Shown piece by piece: positions 43,442-52,257 of a DNA stretch of 52,682 nucleotides. A program made the translations under genes and the position numbers. The notes beneath the pieces were generated by a model. It made no database searches, had not been told where the DNA came from, and saw only the letters and a program-made list of their open reading frames with translations. Position 1 is the stretch's first letter, and each line of letters begins with the position of its first letter. Origin of the DNA: Desulfosporosinus sp. (GTDB taxonomy: Bacteria > Bacillota > Desulfitobacteriia > Desulfitobacteriales > Desulfitobacteriaceae); contig JARLHU010000063.1 of assembly GCA_031292095.1 (NCBI GenBank), positions 1 through 52,682 of the forward strand, in the 5' to 3' direction.

Positions 43442-44909
43442 ATCCTAGCCCCCCTAATGCTTCACGTGCTACTTCCCTGTCATCAAACGGATGAACCTCA
43501 GTCCCAAAAATCTGATAAGTTTCGTGCCCTTTGCCGGCGATCAGAATTGTATCTCCCGGTTTCGCCATACGACAGGCGCTCCAAATGGCTTCCCTCCGGT
43601 CACGCAACGCAACATACTCCACTCCAGAAACTCCACCAAGGACCTCACGAATAATTTGATCAGGATCTTCAGTACGGGGATTATCCGAAGTCACGATGAC
43701 AAAGTCACTCCACTGCGAGGCGACCTCCCCCATGAGCGGGCGTTTTCCCCGATCCCTATCTCCTCCACACCCGAAGACAGTAATGAGTCTTCCTTGGGTG
43801 AAACCTCGAGCGGTTCGCACAACGTTTTCTAAGCCATCGGGCGTATGTGCATAATCCACAATAACTTGGAACGGCTGTCCGATACGAACACTTTCAAAAC
43901 GCCCCGGCACACCCATTATTTCTGCTAGTGCTTCCGCAACAACCGCTTTATCATAACCCCTTTCAACACCCCAAACAAACGCTGCCAAGGCGTTATAGAC
44001 GCTAAAAACCCCAGGGGTAGCATACCGTATCTCCTGTAGCTCCTCACGGAAACGAACTAGAAAGCGCACCCCCTCTGAGGTGACTTCAACCTTCTCTGCC
44101 CGGTAATCCACATCATTGTGAATCCCGTAACTCGCGACCCGCGCGGCCGAAGCTTGGCGAAGTATAGAAAAAGCGGGATCATCTCCATTTAAAATACTAA
44201 GTTTGGACTGTTTTACTCCTTTTAAATTAGAAAATAAAAGGGATTTAGCGTGAAGATAGTCCTCCATAGTCTTATGATAATCCAAATGATCTTGTGTCAA
44301 ATTCGTGAAAATACCGACATCAAATTCGCAACCAACGACGCGTCCAAGATCCAAGGCATGGGAGGACACTTCCATTATTGCCAGACTTACCCCTTCCGCC
44401 ACCATCTCACCCAGAAGCTTTTGAATTTCGATGGCTTCCGGAGTCGTTCTCTCCCCTGGGATATCTCGTCCGTCGATCCTGGAGCCGAGCGTTCCTATTA
44501 AGCCCACCTTCAGGCCTTGCTTTGTCCCGATTTTCTCAATAAGGTAGGTAATAGTCGTTTTTCCGTTCGTGCCCGTCACACCAACCAGCTCCAGTTGCTC
44601 GCTGGGACAGCCATAAACTTTAGCCGCTAATAGCCCCATGACCTGACGCACATTAGAAACCCTTATTTGAGGAACATCGAGTGGTAACAAATGCTCAACC
44701 AGCAGGGCCACCGCTCCTGAAGCGATGGCACTCGCCGCAAAATCATGACCGTCCACCTGGAATCCCGGGACACAAGCATAAAGATCACCCGGTTGAACAC
44801 GCCGTGAATCCATCGACATCCCCCTGATGATAACTTCGAGATTGCCCGATGAGGCAATGACCTCGATTTCCTTTATTATCTCGGACAGTGACTTGTTCGC
44901 TGATTGCAT
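43422..44909 (-). CDS. murE: UDP-MurNAc-L-alanyl-D-glutamate--2,6-diaminopimelate ligase
   Basis: MurE adds the third amino acid of the stem peptide. The DNPRTEDP motif indicates meso-diaminopimelate specificity rather than lysine. P-loop GVTGTNGKTTITYLIEKI, MEVSSHALDLGRV, FTNLTQDHLDYHKTMEDY and GKGHETYQ are present. 495 residues. ATG at 44909; the 156-bp gap to the PBP gene includes GACTTCCGGCTTCTGACCTC-type degenerate repeats and no gene. Confidence 0.97.
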   Translation of the reverse strand: MQSANKSLSEIIKEIEVIASSGNLEVIIRGMSMDSRRVQPGDLYACVPGFQVDGHDFAASAIASGAVALLVEHLLPLDVPQIRVSNVRQVMGLLAAKVYGCPSEQLELVGVTGTNGKTTITYLIEKIGTKQGLKVGLIGTLGSRIDGRDIPGERTTPEAIEIQKLLGEMVAEGVSLAIMEVSSHALDLGRVVGCEFDVGIFTNLTQDHLDYHKTMEDYLHAKSLLFSNLKGVKQSKLSILNGDDPAFSILRQASAARVASYGIHNDVDYRAEKVEVTSEGVRFLVRFREELQEIRYATPGVFSVYNALAAFVWGVERGYDKAVVAEALAEIMGVPGRFESVRIGQPFQVIVDYAHTPDGLENVVRTARGFTQGRLITVFGCGGDRDRGKRPLMGEVASQWSDFVIVTSDNPRTEDPDQIIREVLGGVSGVEYVALRDRREAIWSACRMAKPGDTILIAGKGHETYQIFGTEVHPFDDREVAREALGGLGYAQVDS

Positions 44910-45065
44910 TCCTCATCATTCCTTTCCAAGTTAATAAGGTCACACATCGCTCTGATGAACGCTCCTAGCTTTATTATAGACAAATTACCCCTCCAGCAGA
45001 CCTCAACAACCGATCATCCACTTCCCATTGCCCCAACATCCGACTTCCGGCTTCTGACCTCTGAC

Positions 45066-47120
45066 TTAGCGTCCAAGGGGACTGACTGAGATCGGAACGC
45101 GCCCCGTCAGACTCTGCATTGCTTCAACATCTTCATCCTCATCTTCCCACCAATGGGCAAGCGTCGGAGTTGAAGCATCCTGGCCTAGATAGAGGAGAAT
45201 ATTCGATCCCGCCTCAACTTGGGCATCTCCATGAGGAATTTGGTCGAGCACCATCGCACCCTGACCTTCCGTTATGGCTTTAAACCCGGCCCCCGTCAAA
45301 GCTTTTTCTGCTTCGGCCAATGGCATTCCTAAGACTGAAGGAACAACAGCCGCCTTCTTAATCGGTGAAAATTCAAGGCCGGGCAGAGGTTTGCCGGGCA
45401 CCATTGGCGCCTGGGTATCCGGCTGAATACCGAGGTACCTTAAAGAATCAAGCATAACACTCTGAAGCACAGGAGCTGCGACAACCCCGCCATAAAACGG
45501 AACACCGTCGATCACGGCCAACATCGCCAGCCGCGGTTTGTCTGCCGGGGCAAACGCCACAAATGAAGCAACATACTCTCCTTGAATATATCCTCCATTC
45601 GCCACTTTTTGCGCTGTCCCTGTTTTTCCAGCTACACGGTAGCCAGGGAGAAAGGACCGACGCCCGGTTCCGTTAGTCACGACCGATTCCAGAATTTCGC
45701 GTTCTAATGTTGAAGTATCTTCACTGATAACGCGTCGCACTACTTCTTTTGTGAAAGGGGTCACAATCCTCCCGCTAGGACCGACAATTTCTTTCACCAG
45801 TTGTGGCTTAACCAGTGTACCGCCGTTAGCTACCGCAGAAACTGCTGTCAAAAGTTGAATAGGGGTAACGTTATTCGTTTGCCCAATCGACATTGTCGCC
45901 AAGTCCAATGCGGTCGCTTTTTTCTTATTTGCCAGAATTCCTACCGCTTCGCCAGACATTTCAATGCCCGTTTTCTTACCAAACCCAAAATCGCCAAGAT
46001 ATTTATAAAAAGCGTCCATTCCTAGGCGCTGTCCCATTTCAACAAAACCTGGGTTACAGGAATTTTCGGCCACTTGCATGAAGGTTTGGTCACCATGCCC
46101 CCCAGCCTTCCAGCATTTTACGTTTTTACCCAGAACGGTAGAAAATCCTTTATCAAAAAAGTGCTCCGTTGTTTTAATTTTCTTTTCTTCGAGCGCGGCC
46201 GCCAAGGTAATAATTTTAAAGGTTGACCCCGGTTCATAGCCGTTTTGAATAGCAATATTCCGCCTAGCACTGGGATCCGATTCCTGATAATGATTAGGGT
46301 CAAAGGCCGGCGCCGAAGCCAAGGCGAGCATTTCTCCTGTATTTGGATCCATCGCCAAAATAGAAGCGCTTTTGGGTACCTGTCCGTTCATGTTTATACC
46401 TTGGCCAGACATCAACTTCTGCAACTCCCGCTCCGCAAAAGCCTGGATATTCTTATCAATGGTTAAGCGCACTGTGTCTCCTTGTTTGGGAGCCAAGTAC
46501 TGATGTTCCGCCTGAGGAAGAGGAATCCCATTGGCACCAAATTCTTGGAGAATGCTGCCTGGAATCCCCTTTAGCTCTGATTCTCTGGTTAACTCTATCC
46601 CTTCTAAGCCTTGATTGTCAATCCCAGCAAATCCGATAATATGAGACGCTAGTGACCCGAACGGATAGTAGCGTTGGCTGTCCTCCGTGGTTCCTATCCC
46701 TGGGAGCGCTAACGCCCGTATTTGAGCTGCCACTTCCGGTTTAACCTGCTTCTGAATGTATTCTAACGCTGTACGTTTCGTAATATGCCCTTCGACTTCA
46801 GCTGCAGGTTGCCCTAAGAGCTGGGACAAGGTCAAAGCCATCTCTTTAGCTCGGCCAGACTGCCTAACCTCCGCCGGAATGGCATAAACTGTTTCACTAC
46901 TGACACTCATCGCTAAGACATTCCCTTGACGATCCTCAATATTGCCCCGTTTGGGTGCTACCGGAACACCGCGGAAATGAGAATCATCCGCCTTTTTACG
47001 CAAATCAGCTCCCTGATTGAGTTGCACGAAACCCAATCGAATGATTAAGACAACTAAAAAAATACTCACACACAAAAAAAGAAAAGCGATTCGTTTACGC
47101 ATAACAACAAAAGGACTCAC
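45066..47120 (-). CDS. spoVD: Class B penicillin-binding protein with one PASTA domain (SpoVD/FtsI type)
   Basis: This septal or cortex transpeptidase crosslinks stem peptides. From GTG at 47120 (behind GGGGGGAGGACTT) it has 684 residues: a short cytoplasmic part, one transmembrane helix (IAFLFLCVSIFLVVLIIRLG), a pedestal domain (APKRGNIEDRQGNVLA), the transpeptidase domain with Ser in EPGSTFK, SCN in AENSCNPGF and KTGTAQ, then a single PASTA domain (VVPSVLGMPLAEAEKALTGA). One PASTA is typical of SpoVD; Bacillus PbpB has two. An acidic tail WWEDEDEDVEAM follows. The 65-codon upstream extension overlaps ftsL and is rejected. If it is the only class B PBP in the cluster, it may serve both vegetative division and cortex synthesis. 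Confidence 0.94.
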   Translation of the reverse strand: MSPFVVMRKRIAFLFLCVSIFLVVLIIRLGFVQLNQGADLRKKADDSHFRGVPVAPKRGNIEDRQGNVLAMSVSSETVYAIPAEVRQSGRAKEMALTLSQLLGQPAAEVEGHITKRTALEYIQKQVKPEVAAQIRALALPGIGTTEDSQRYYPFGSLASHIIGFAGIDNQGLEGIELTRESELKGIPGSILQEFGANGIPLPQAEHQYLAPKQGDTVRLTIDKNIQAFAERELQKLMSGQGINMNGQVPKSASILAMDPNTGEMLALASAPAFDPNHYQESDPSARRNIAIQNGYEPGSTFKIITLAAALEEKKIKTTEHFFDKGFSTVLGKNVKCWKAGGHGDQTFMQVAENSCNPGFVEMGQRLGMDAFYKYLGDFGFGKKTGIEMSGEAVGILANKKKATALDLATMSIGQTNNVTPIQLLTAVSAVANGGTLVKPQLVKEIVGPSGRIVTPFTKEVVRRVISEDTSTLEREILESVVTNGTGRRSFLPGYRVAGKTGTAQKVANGGYIQGEYVASFVAFAPADKPRLAMLAVIDGVPFYGGVVAAPVLQSVMLDSLRYLGIQPDTQAPMVPGKPLPGLEFSPIKKAAVVPSVLGMPLAEAEKALTGAGFKAITEGQGAMVLDQIPHGDAQVEAGSNILLYLGQDASTPTLAHWWEDEDEDVEAMQSLTGRVPISVSPLGR

Positions 47121-47169
47121 AAGTCCTCCCCCCTTTCCGGGGTCTCCGCGTACCCAAAGCGCCTTTATC

Positions 47170-47652
47170 CTATCGTTGTGTTGAAGCGAAAAAACTAGTA
47201 AATTTCTGCAGAAATTGATTAAGTGCCGTGGGTTTAGACTCAGCAGGTTGAGTTGCGACTTGGGTCGACGGAGCCCCCTTTTGATTTTTGACCGCAGGCA
47301 CTGCACCTGCCACATACACTATCCCCGCAGGTTTTTCCATGCCCATAGCTAGTGCTGCGCTTTCAATCCGACCTACCGCACGAAGTTTATCCGCCTCCAT
47401 TTGCAGAAGATCATTCTGATCCTTAATCGTGGCAATGTCCTTCTCCAAGGATCGAACTTGTGCCCCTTGGACAACCGTCAGTTGGATCGTTTCTGCCCCA
47501 ATTGCACCCGTCAGCCCAACAATGAAGGCCAACATCATGATACTTTTTCCTTTGGCGTACCGATTCCTTCTTTTCACTGGCCGAGGGTTTCTCTTGCTGG
47601 ATTTTTGCATTAATGGTTCTTGCCACAAAATCTTTTCCTGCGCCACTACCAA
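47170..47652 (-). CDS. ftsL: FtsL-like septum formation protein
   Basis: The 160-residue bitopic protein has a basic N-terminus (KRNPRPVKRRNRYAKGK), one transmembrane helix (IMMLAFIVGLTGAIGAETIQ), a leucine-zipper-like coiled coil (VRSLEKDIATIKDQNDLLQM followed by EADKLRA) and a low-complexity tail. Position between rsmH and the PBP gene and the layout identify FtsL despite low sequence conservation. TTG at 47652 follows AAGGAGG with about 10-base spacing. The C-terminal tail (about 50 residues, Ala/Gln/Thr-rich) is longer than in Bacillus FtsL. Confidence 0.85.
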   Translation of the reverse strand: MVVAQEKILWQEPLMQKSSKRNPRPVKRRNRYAKGKSIMMLAFIVGLTGAIGAETIQLTVVQGAQVRSLEKDIATIKDQNDLLQMEADKLRAVGRIESAALAMGMEKPAGIVYVAGAVPAVKNQKGAPSTQVATQPAESKPTALNQFLQKFTSFFASTQR

Positions 47653-47682
47653 GAGTATTCAGCCTCCTTTTGCTTTAGACCG

Positions 47683-48615
47683 TTATATTTTTTCAGCAAC
47701 CCGCAATTTAGCACTTCTGGAACGCGGGTTTTGCTCGACTTCCTCTTCAGAGGGAAGAATGGGCTTTCGGGTCAAGACCTTAGCTATTGTCTTAGCCCCG
47801 CACCGACAGATCGGTAATTCCGAAGGACACGTGCATCGCCCAAGCCAGGATTTCATTCTGTCTTTCACAATACGATCCTCGAGCGAGTGAAAGGTAATCA
47901 CGCCGATTCTGCCTCCGTGATCCAGACAACGCAGCGCTTGATCCAGCACTCGATCCAAGACCCCCAGTTCATCGTTCACTGCGATCCGGATTGCCTGAAA
48001 TGTACGTTTAGCAGGATGGGGTCCACTGCGCCGAACCGCGGCCGGCACCGCTGCTTTGATCACCTCAACCAGATCGCCCGTTGTCTCCAGTAATCGCACG
48101 TTCCGAATTTTCACGATAAATTGCGCAATTCGTTTCGACCATTTTTCTTCAGAAAATTTCCAGATAACCTGGGCCAATTCTTCTTCACTCCAGGTATTCA
48201 CAAGTTCCCGAGCAGTCAAGGAGCTCAAAGGATCCATTCGCATATCCAAAGGTGCATCCTGCATATAACTGAAACCACGTTCAGCCTCATCTAATTGAGG
48301 AGATGAGACCCCTAAATCGAACAAGATCCCATTCACGGGCAGTAGGTCTAATTCTTTTAAGGTTTCTTCCAAGTATTCAAAGTTCCGGTTGACTAAGGTG
48401 ACACGTTCATCTTTGGCAAAAATTTCTTGGGCGTGAGAAATCGCCCAGGCATCTTGATCAAAACAGATTAGTTTTCCGGTCTCGTTGAGCTTCGTTAAAA
48501 CCCTTTGGCTATGTCCAGCCCCACCCAGTGTACAATCAACAAACTTACCTGAGGGGTTCGTAACTACCGCATCAACCGTCTCATTTAACAAAACAGTGAC
48601 ATGATTAAAATCCAA
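47683..48615 (-). CDS. rsmH: 16S rRNA m4C1402 methyltransferase
   Basis: RsmH (MraW) methylates N4 of C1402 in 16S rRNA with SAM. The protein begins FNHVTVLLNETVDAV and has the SAM motif FVDCTLGGAGHSQRVL, ILFDLGVSSPQLDEAERGFS, DAPLDMRMD and the C-terminal VITFHSLEDRIVK. The CxCP.LPIC.C motif (CTCPSELPICRCG) is visible. 310 residues. TTG at 48615 behind GAAAGGAACGG. It follows mraZ, the standard first pair of a dcw operon. Confidence 0.97.
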   Translation of the reverse strand: MDFNHVTVLLNETVDAVVTNPSGKFVDCTLGGAGHSQRVLTKLNETGKLICFDQDAWAISHAQEIFAKDERVTLVNRNFEYLEETLKELDLLPVNGILFDLGVSSPQLDEAERGFSYMQDAPLDMRMDPLSSLTARELVNTWSEEELAQVIWKFSEEKWSKRIAQFIVKIRNVRLLETTGDLVEVIKAAVPAAVRRSGPHPAKRTFQAIRIAVNDELGVLDRVLDQALRCLDHGGRIGVITFHSLEDRIVKDRMKSWLGRCTCPSELPICRCGAKTIAKVLTRKPILPSEEEVEQNPRSRSAKLRVAEKI

Positions 48616-48631
48616 GTGTATCCGTTCCTTT

Positions 48632-49063
48632 CTATATACCTAGCTGTACTAGGGATTCAGCAGCACTGGCATAAGCATCTTCTGCTTGCCGACTGTATTC
48701 TGTCCAAAGTGTCTCGCTCCAAATCTCAACACGGCTTGACACTCCAACCAGCACCAGATTTTTCTCCAATTGTGCGTAGTCACGCAAATTAGCCGGCAAT
48801 AGGATTCTTCCCTGCTTGTCCAGTTCACATTCCGTCGCCCCAGAAAAAAAGAAACGAACAAAAGCCCGCACATCGGGCTGGGTAAATGGCAAAGCGCGCA
48901 ACTTAGTCTCCAAGGTGCTCCATTCTGAAGGAGGGTAAACAAACAGACAATGATCTAAGCCTTTGGTGACAATAAATTGTTCTCCCAAGGCCTCTCGGAA
49001 TTTAGCCGGAATAATCAGCCGACCTTTCCCATCAATTGTATGAACGTATTCCCCCATAAACAT
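48632..49063 (-). CDS. mraZ: Transcriptional regulator MraZ
   Basis: MraZ is an AbrB-like DNA-binding protein that represses its own dcw promoter. The 143 residues contain two AbrB-like halves: [20 protein letters not shown] followed by KFRE, and [21 protein letters not shown] chose ATG at 49063 (MFMGEY, the usual start) five bases behind GGGGTGA; a GTG at 49072 is in frame but poorly placed. Three GTGG-type boxes spaced 10 bp apart lie in the leader, fitting autoregulation. Confidence 0.97.
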   Translation of the reverse strand: MFMGEYVHTIDGKGRLIIPAKFREALGEQFIVTKGLDHCLFVYPPSEWSTLETKLRALPFTQPDVRAFVRFFFSGATECELDKQGRILLPANLRDYAQLEKNLVLVGVSSRVEIWSETLWTEYSRQAEDAYASAAESLVQLGI

Positions 49064-49092
49064 ATTGTTCACCCCACAGCTGTGGTCGCTCG

Positions 49093-49118
49093 CCCCACTT
49101 TACCCCACTCAACACCAC
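49093..49118 (-). promoter_or_regulatory. MraZ-binding boxes (MraZ operator)
   Basis: On the minus strand GTGGTG (49113-49118), GTGGGG (49103-49108) and GTGGGG (49093-49098) occur at exactly 10-bp intervals, the known arrangement of MraZ sites (GTGGGN repeats). A degenerate fourth unit GGTAGA lies at 49123-49128. They follow the -10 box directly. Confidence 0.85.
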
Positions 49119-49120
49119 TA

Positions 49121-49149
49121 ATTCTACCTTTAGATGGATAATCATGCAA
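49121..49149 (-). promoter_or_regulatory. SigA-type promoter of mraZ and the dcw operon
   Basis: TTGCAT (49144-49149) and TAGAAT (49121-49126) are 17 bp apart on the minus strand. The start point would fall on the MraZ boxes. A CGAGGA..TCCTCG inverted repeat lies further upstream (about 49186-49209). Confidence 0.7.
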
Positions 49150-49265
49150 CCTAAATTTAGCCTCTTTCTTACAAATATTTAATACGAGGAAAAAGGTCCT
49201 ACTCCTCGAACCCATCAGTCTGACAAATCCCGTCGATTGGAGTCGAATTGCATTAGTTATTTAAC

Positions 49266-49305
49266 AAAACGAGCGCCGTTTAAGTGGATTACTTAAATGG
49301 CGCTC
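49266..49305 (-). terminator. Terminator of lpdA
   Basis: GAGCGCC.TTTAAGT, loop, ACTTAAA.GGCGCTC form a 15-bp stem followed on the minus strand by GTTTTGTT. It lies about 80 bp after the lpdA stop and isolates the dcw promoter. Confidence 0.8.
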
Positions 49306-49385
49306 AAACAGATTGCTTTGATGGCAACTATCATTCCATATTTATCTACATCTGAGTCTCCCACTTTCAACCAACCTAAACTAGT

Positions 49386-50768
49386 CTATGCTAAATGAAG
49401 CGGTTTACTGCCAATGCCATGTGCTGCCTCCATAATAGCTTCAGGTAAAGTCGGATGAGCATGAACCGTTCGGGCAATATTCTCAGCCGATAGTCCTTTT
49501 TCTACGGCAATTACTAATTCTGCAATCAAACTACTAGCTTGGGGGCCCATGATGCTCGCCCCCACAATCACGCCCTCCTCATCGGCCAAAATTTTCACCA
49601 AGCCAACGCTCTCTCCCATGGCCAGAGCCTTACCATTCGCAGAGAACGGGAATTTGCTGACACGATAAACTTTTCCTAAAGCCTTTAGTTCCTGTTCCGT
49701 ATAACCGACTGTTGCAATCTCCGGATGCGTAAAAATGGCACTTGGTATAGCTCTATAACTCATGGCCACAGAACTACCTCCGATGTGTTCTATTGCTATG
49801 ATCCCTTCCGCAGTAGCAACATGGGCCAACATAATTCCCCCCACTACATCGCCGATTGCGTAAACATGGGGAAGATTCGTCTGCATTTGAGCATTCACTT
49901 TGATAGCTCCTTTTTCCATCTCTAGACCCAGGTTATCCACATCAATCCCCCGCAAACTCGGTCTGCGTCCGGTAGAAAGAAGGACTCGGTCAGCCGGGAT
50001 TCCCTTTACCCCTTTAGCATCTTCAACCTCAACAATGAGGCCCCCCCCCTCTTGGTAAATCTTTTTAACCGCCGTTTTAGTCAGAATCTCCATCCCACTG
50101 CGTTTTAACAACGGAGTTAACCGCTTCGGGATTTCCTCATCGAGAGCAGGCAACAAGGTAGGAAGCATCTCCACCACGCTAACCTGAACGCCAAACGTTT
50201 GAAATATTGAGGCAAATTCTAAACCGATAACGCCGCCTCCAATTACAACGAGCCGTTTGGGCAGTTCTGTTTCTTCCAATAGTTCCTCACTGGTTACAAC
50301 CCCCGGGAGATCTGCCCCAGAGATCGGTATACGTATAGACGAAGACCCTGTCGCCAATACCACATTCTCCACTGAAATATGTTCAACCCCATTTTCCGTA
50401 GTCACTGAAATCTGCCCGACAACTTTGAATTCACCCCAGCCTTTGACCACGCGAATGTTCGCCGCTTTCATTAACTTCTCCACACCACCAACGAGTGAAT
50501 TGACCACTTGATTTTTTCTTGCGATCACAGCAGCATAATCCACACGTTTTTCACCCACATTCAAGCCGAACTCTGCAGCACGCCCTATCTCCCGCCATAA
50601 ATCTGCACTTGTTACCAAAGCTTTAGTAGGAATACAACCCCGGTTCAAACAGGTACCCCCTAGTCGTTCACCTTCAATCAGTACAACTGACAAGCCCAGT
50701 TGAGCAGCTCTTAAAGCACAAACATATCCACCAGGACCCCCGCCAAGAATACCTACTTGATATTCCAT
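49386..50768 (-). CDS. lpdA: Dihydrolipoyl dehydrogenase
   Basis: This FAD enzyme reoxidises dihydrolipoyl groups of 2-oxoacid dehydrogenases or the glycine cleavage H protein. Visible are the FAD site VGILGGGPGGYVCALRAAQL, the redox disulfide GGTCLNRGCIPTKAL, the NAD site VVIGGGVIGLEFASIF, YAIGDVVGGIMLAHVA and the C-terminal active-site HAHPTLPEA. ATG at 50768 follows GGAAGGAGAACGAAAA (460 residues). It is monocistronic with its own terminator, so it may be the L protein for the gcv genes about 31 kb away; this is inference. Confidence 0.95.
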   Translation of the reverse strand: MEYQVGILGGGPGGYVCALRAAQLGLSVVLIEGERLGGTCLNRGCIPTKALVTSADLWREIGRAAEFGLNVGEKRVDYAAVIARKNQVVNSLVGGVEKLMKAANIRVVKGWGEFKVVGQISVTTENGVEHISVENVVLATGSSSIRIPISGADLPGVVTSEELLEETELPKRLVVIGGGVIGLEFASIFQTFGVQVSVVEMLPTLLPALDEEIPKRLTPLLKRSGMEILTKTAVKKIYQEGGGLIVEVEDAKGVKGIPADRVLLSTGRRPSLRGIDVDNLGLEMEKGAIKVNAQMQTNLPHVYAIGDVVGGIMLAHVATAEGIIAIEHIGGSSVAMSYRAIPSAIFTHPEIATVGYTEQELKALGKVYRVSKFPFSANGKALAMGESVGLVKILADEEGVIVGASIMGPQASSLIAELVIAVEKGLSAENIARTVHAHPTLPEAIMEAAHGIGSKPLHLA

Positions 50769-50850
50769 TTTTCGTTCTCCTTCCATACCCTTTTGTCTAT
50801 ATTTCGACTCACATCAACATTTTCCCTGCTTCGCATGTAACTAGCATACA

Positions 50851-50877
50851 TGCAACTAGGGACGGTTCTTTGTTACA
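50851..50877. repeat. R-family palindromic repeat (copy 6)
   Basis: TGCAACTAGGGACGGTTCTT ends TGTTACA, with degenerate arms. It lies in the 400-bp gap upstream of lpdA, which otherwise holds only the terminator of the LysM gene and AT-rich DNA without a gene. Confidence 0.6.
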
Positions 50878-51082
50878 TTTCTAAACGCCCTATTATCTTC
50901 GTCATGACACAATTACCTTATGCTCTTATTTAAGCCAAAAATTTTTTCTGGCTTGGGTCAACGAAGATTGAAATAAAGTTATTTTCTGAACCTTACATTA
51001 AGCTTAATGGAGTCTGACTAGTATACCCAGCATGTAATACATAACAACATATTACATATTTCCGAACAGGGTCTTATAACGC

Positions 51083-51124
51083 AAAAAAGCCTGAACCTAA
51101 AGTATTCGCTCAAGGTTCAGGCTT
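51083..51124 (-). terminator. Terminator of the LysM gene
   Basis: AAGCCTGAACCT, 14-base loop and AGGTTCAGGCTT give a perfect 12-bp stem followed on the minus strand by TTTTTT. It lies about 45 bp after the stop. Confidence 0.95.
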
Positions 51125-51167
51125 GTCTTCAAATCATCAGGATTAGATGAGACTAACCGTATGAGTG

Positions 51168-51776
51168 CTAGCCACGAAATTTCGACGCAGATGCTCCGGG
51201 AATATACAAGATCTCTCCTGGATAAATGCGATCCGGATTACGCAAGTTATTCGCAAGGATGATGGCCTGCATAGTGGTCCCATAGCGCTTTGCGATTTTG
51301 TAAACGCTATCTCCCGGTTTCACTACATAGACCTCGTGTGCAGGAGTTGGCGTCGGAGCCGGAAGTGGAGTAGGCATCGGCATCGGACAAGTAGGCTGCA
51401 TTATGGGCTCACTGCAGGGCGGACAAGGCATTTGACAACAAGGATCGTAGTCAAAGTGTGGGTACGCCCCAGGTGCCCCTTGCATTCCATGCATTCCATG
51501 CAGCATCCTTTCCATTTCGGGCATTCCTTGCATCTCCGGATGCATTTCCTGATGCATACCTTGCATGCCTTGCATTTCGTGGTTCATACCTTGCATACCC
51601 GGCATGCCCTGCATTTCTTGATTCATACCTTGCATACCTTGCATTCCCGGCATGCCTTGCATTTCTTGATTCATACCCTGCATACCCTGCATACCTTGCA
51701 TACCTTGCATACCTTGCATCATTCCACCCATATTAGGTGCGGGAGTTGGATTATAAGCAACGGAACGTAATTCCAT
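51168..51776 (-). CDS. Met-rich LysM-domain protein (possible spore coat or SafA-like protein)
   Basis: The 202-residue protein has no signal peptide. Residues about 16-100 are a repeat region built from QGM, NQEM, PGM and HQEM units with about 27 methionines, followed by a Cys/Pro segment (DPCCQMPCPPCSEPIMQPTC), a Pro-rich linker and a C-terminal LysM domain (VYVVKPGDSVYKIAKRYGTT...IYPGEILYIP). LysM binds peptidoglycan or cortex; proteins such as SafA and SpoVID place LysM in the spore coat assembly, although SafA has it N-terminally. Met/His/Cys-rich repeats could bind copper or form a crosslinked coat layer; both are speculation. ATG follows AAGGAGGAAATTAAT, single gene with a strong terminator. 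Confidence 0.85.
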   Translation of the reverse strand: MELRSVAYNPTPAPNMGGMMQGMQGMQGMQGMQGMNQEMQGMPGMQGMQGMNQEMQGMPGMQGMNHEMQGMQGMHQEMHPEMQGMPEMERMLHGMHGMQGAPGAYPHFDYDPCCQMPCPPCSEPIMQPTCPMPMPTPLPAPTPTPAHEVYVVKPGDSVYKIAKRYGTTMQAIILANNLRNPDRIYPGEILYIPGASASKFRG

Positions 51777-51858
51777 ATTAATTTCCTCCTTAAATTACAC
51801 TAAGAGATTAATGTTGTTTCGCATTGCGATTAGTATTTCTTCTTATTACTTATTAACA

Positions 51859-51881
51859 ATATATGGTAAGCTACCATATAT
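51859..51881. promoter_or_regulatory. Perfect 10-bp inverted repeat, possible operator
   Basis: ATATATGGTA, three-base spacer AGC, TACCATATAT: a perfect palindrome 80 bp upstream of the LysM gene start codon. It is not followed by a T run. It could be a regulator site over the promoter of that gene. Confidence 0.4.
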
Positions 51882-51924
51882 GTGTTTGTACCCATTAAAT
51901 TTAAACTATAAAATTTGTTTTAAC

Positions 51925-51959
51925 AAAAAAGAGCTGACCCTCTATATTTGGGCCAGCTC
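51925..51959 (-). terminator. Terminator of the DUF1858 gene
   Basis: GAGCTG.CCC, loop, GGG.CAGCTC form a 10-bp stem with one mismatch, followed on the minus strand by TTTTTTG. It lies about 20 bp after the stop. Confidence 0.9.
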
Positions 51960-51981
51960 GTCTAATTAAGTCACTTTAAAA

Positions 51982-52179
51982 TCAAACAACAGCTATTGCC
52001 TTGTTCAATTGTGCAACCAACTCTTCAGCATTTCGTCCATGGGTTAAGGCAGCGCCTTCGATGCTTTCCATTGTGGAAGACGGACATCCTAAGCAATGCA
52101 TTCCAAGCTCCAAGAAAACTTGAACAGTTTGAGGATATAATTTCAACACTTGGCCTACTGTCATCTCTTTTGTTAACAT
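51982..52179 (-). CDS. DUF1858 domain protein
   Basis: The 65-residue protein is a complete DUF1858 domain: MTVGQVLKLYPQTVQVFLEL followed by GMHCLGCPSSTMESIEGAAL and a helical end. The HCLGC cysteine pair is typical; such domains occur alone or fused to hybrid-cluster and other redox proteins, and are often described as disulfide- or metal-related. The function is not known. ATG follows AAAGGAGGAAACATAT. It is monocistronic with a strong terminator. Confidence 0.93.
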   Translation of the reverse strand: MLTKEMTVGQVLKLYPQTVQVFLELGMHCLGCPSSTMESIEGAALTHGRNAEELVAQLNKAIAVV

Positions 52180-52257
52180 ATATGTTTCCTCCTTTGGATT
52201 CCTTAGTGAAATACTCGGTTTTATTATAAATCAATATTACCTTATAAGCAACCACTT

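Noticed and set aside
47121..47315. 65-codon N-terminal extension of the PBP gene
   Set aside because: It overlaps ftsL and lacks a ribosome binding site; GTG at 47120 directly precedes the transmembrane helix.
51458..51770. Two long plus-strand reading frames opposite the LysM gene
   Set aside because: They are the complement of the Met-rich repeat DNA; low-complexity His/Leu or Ala/Phe repeats, no ribosome binding site.
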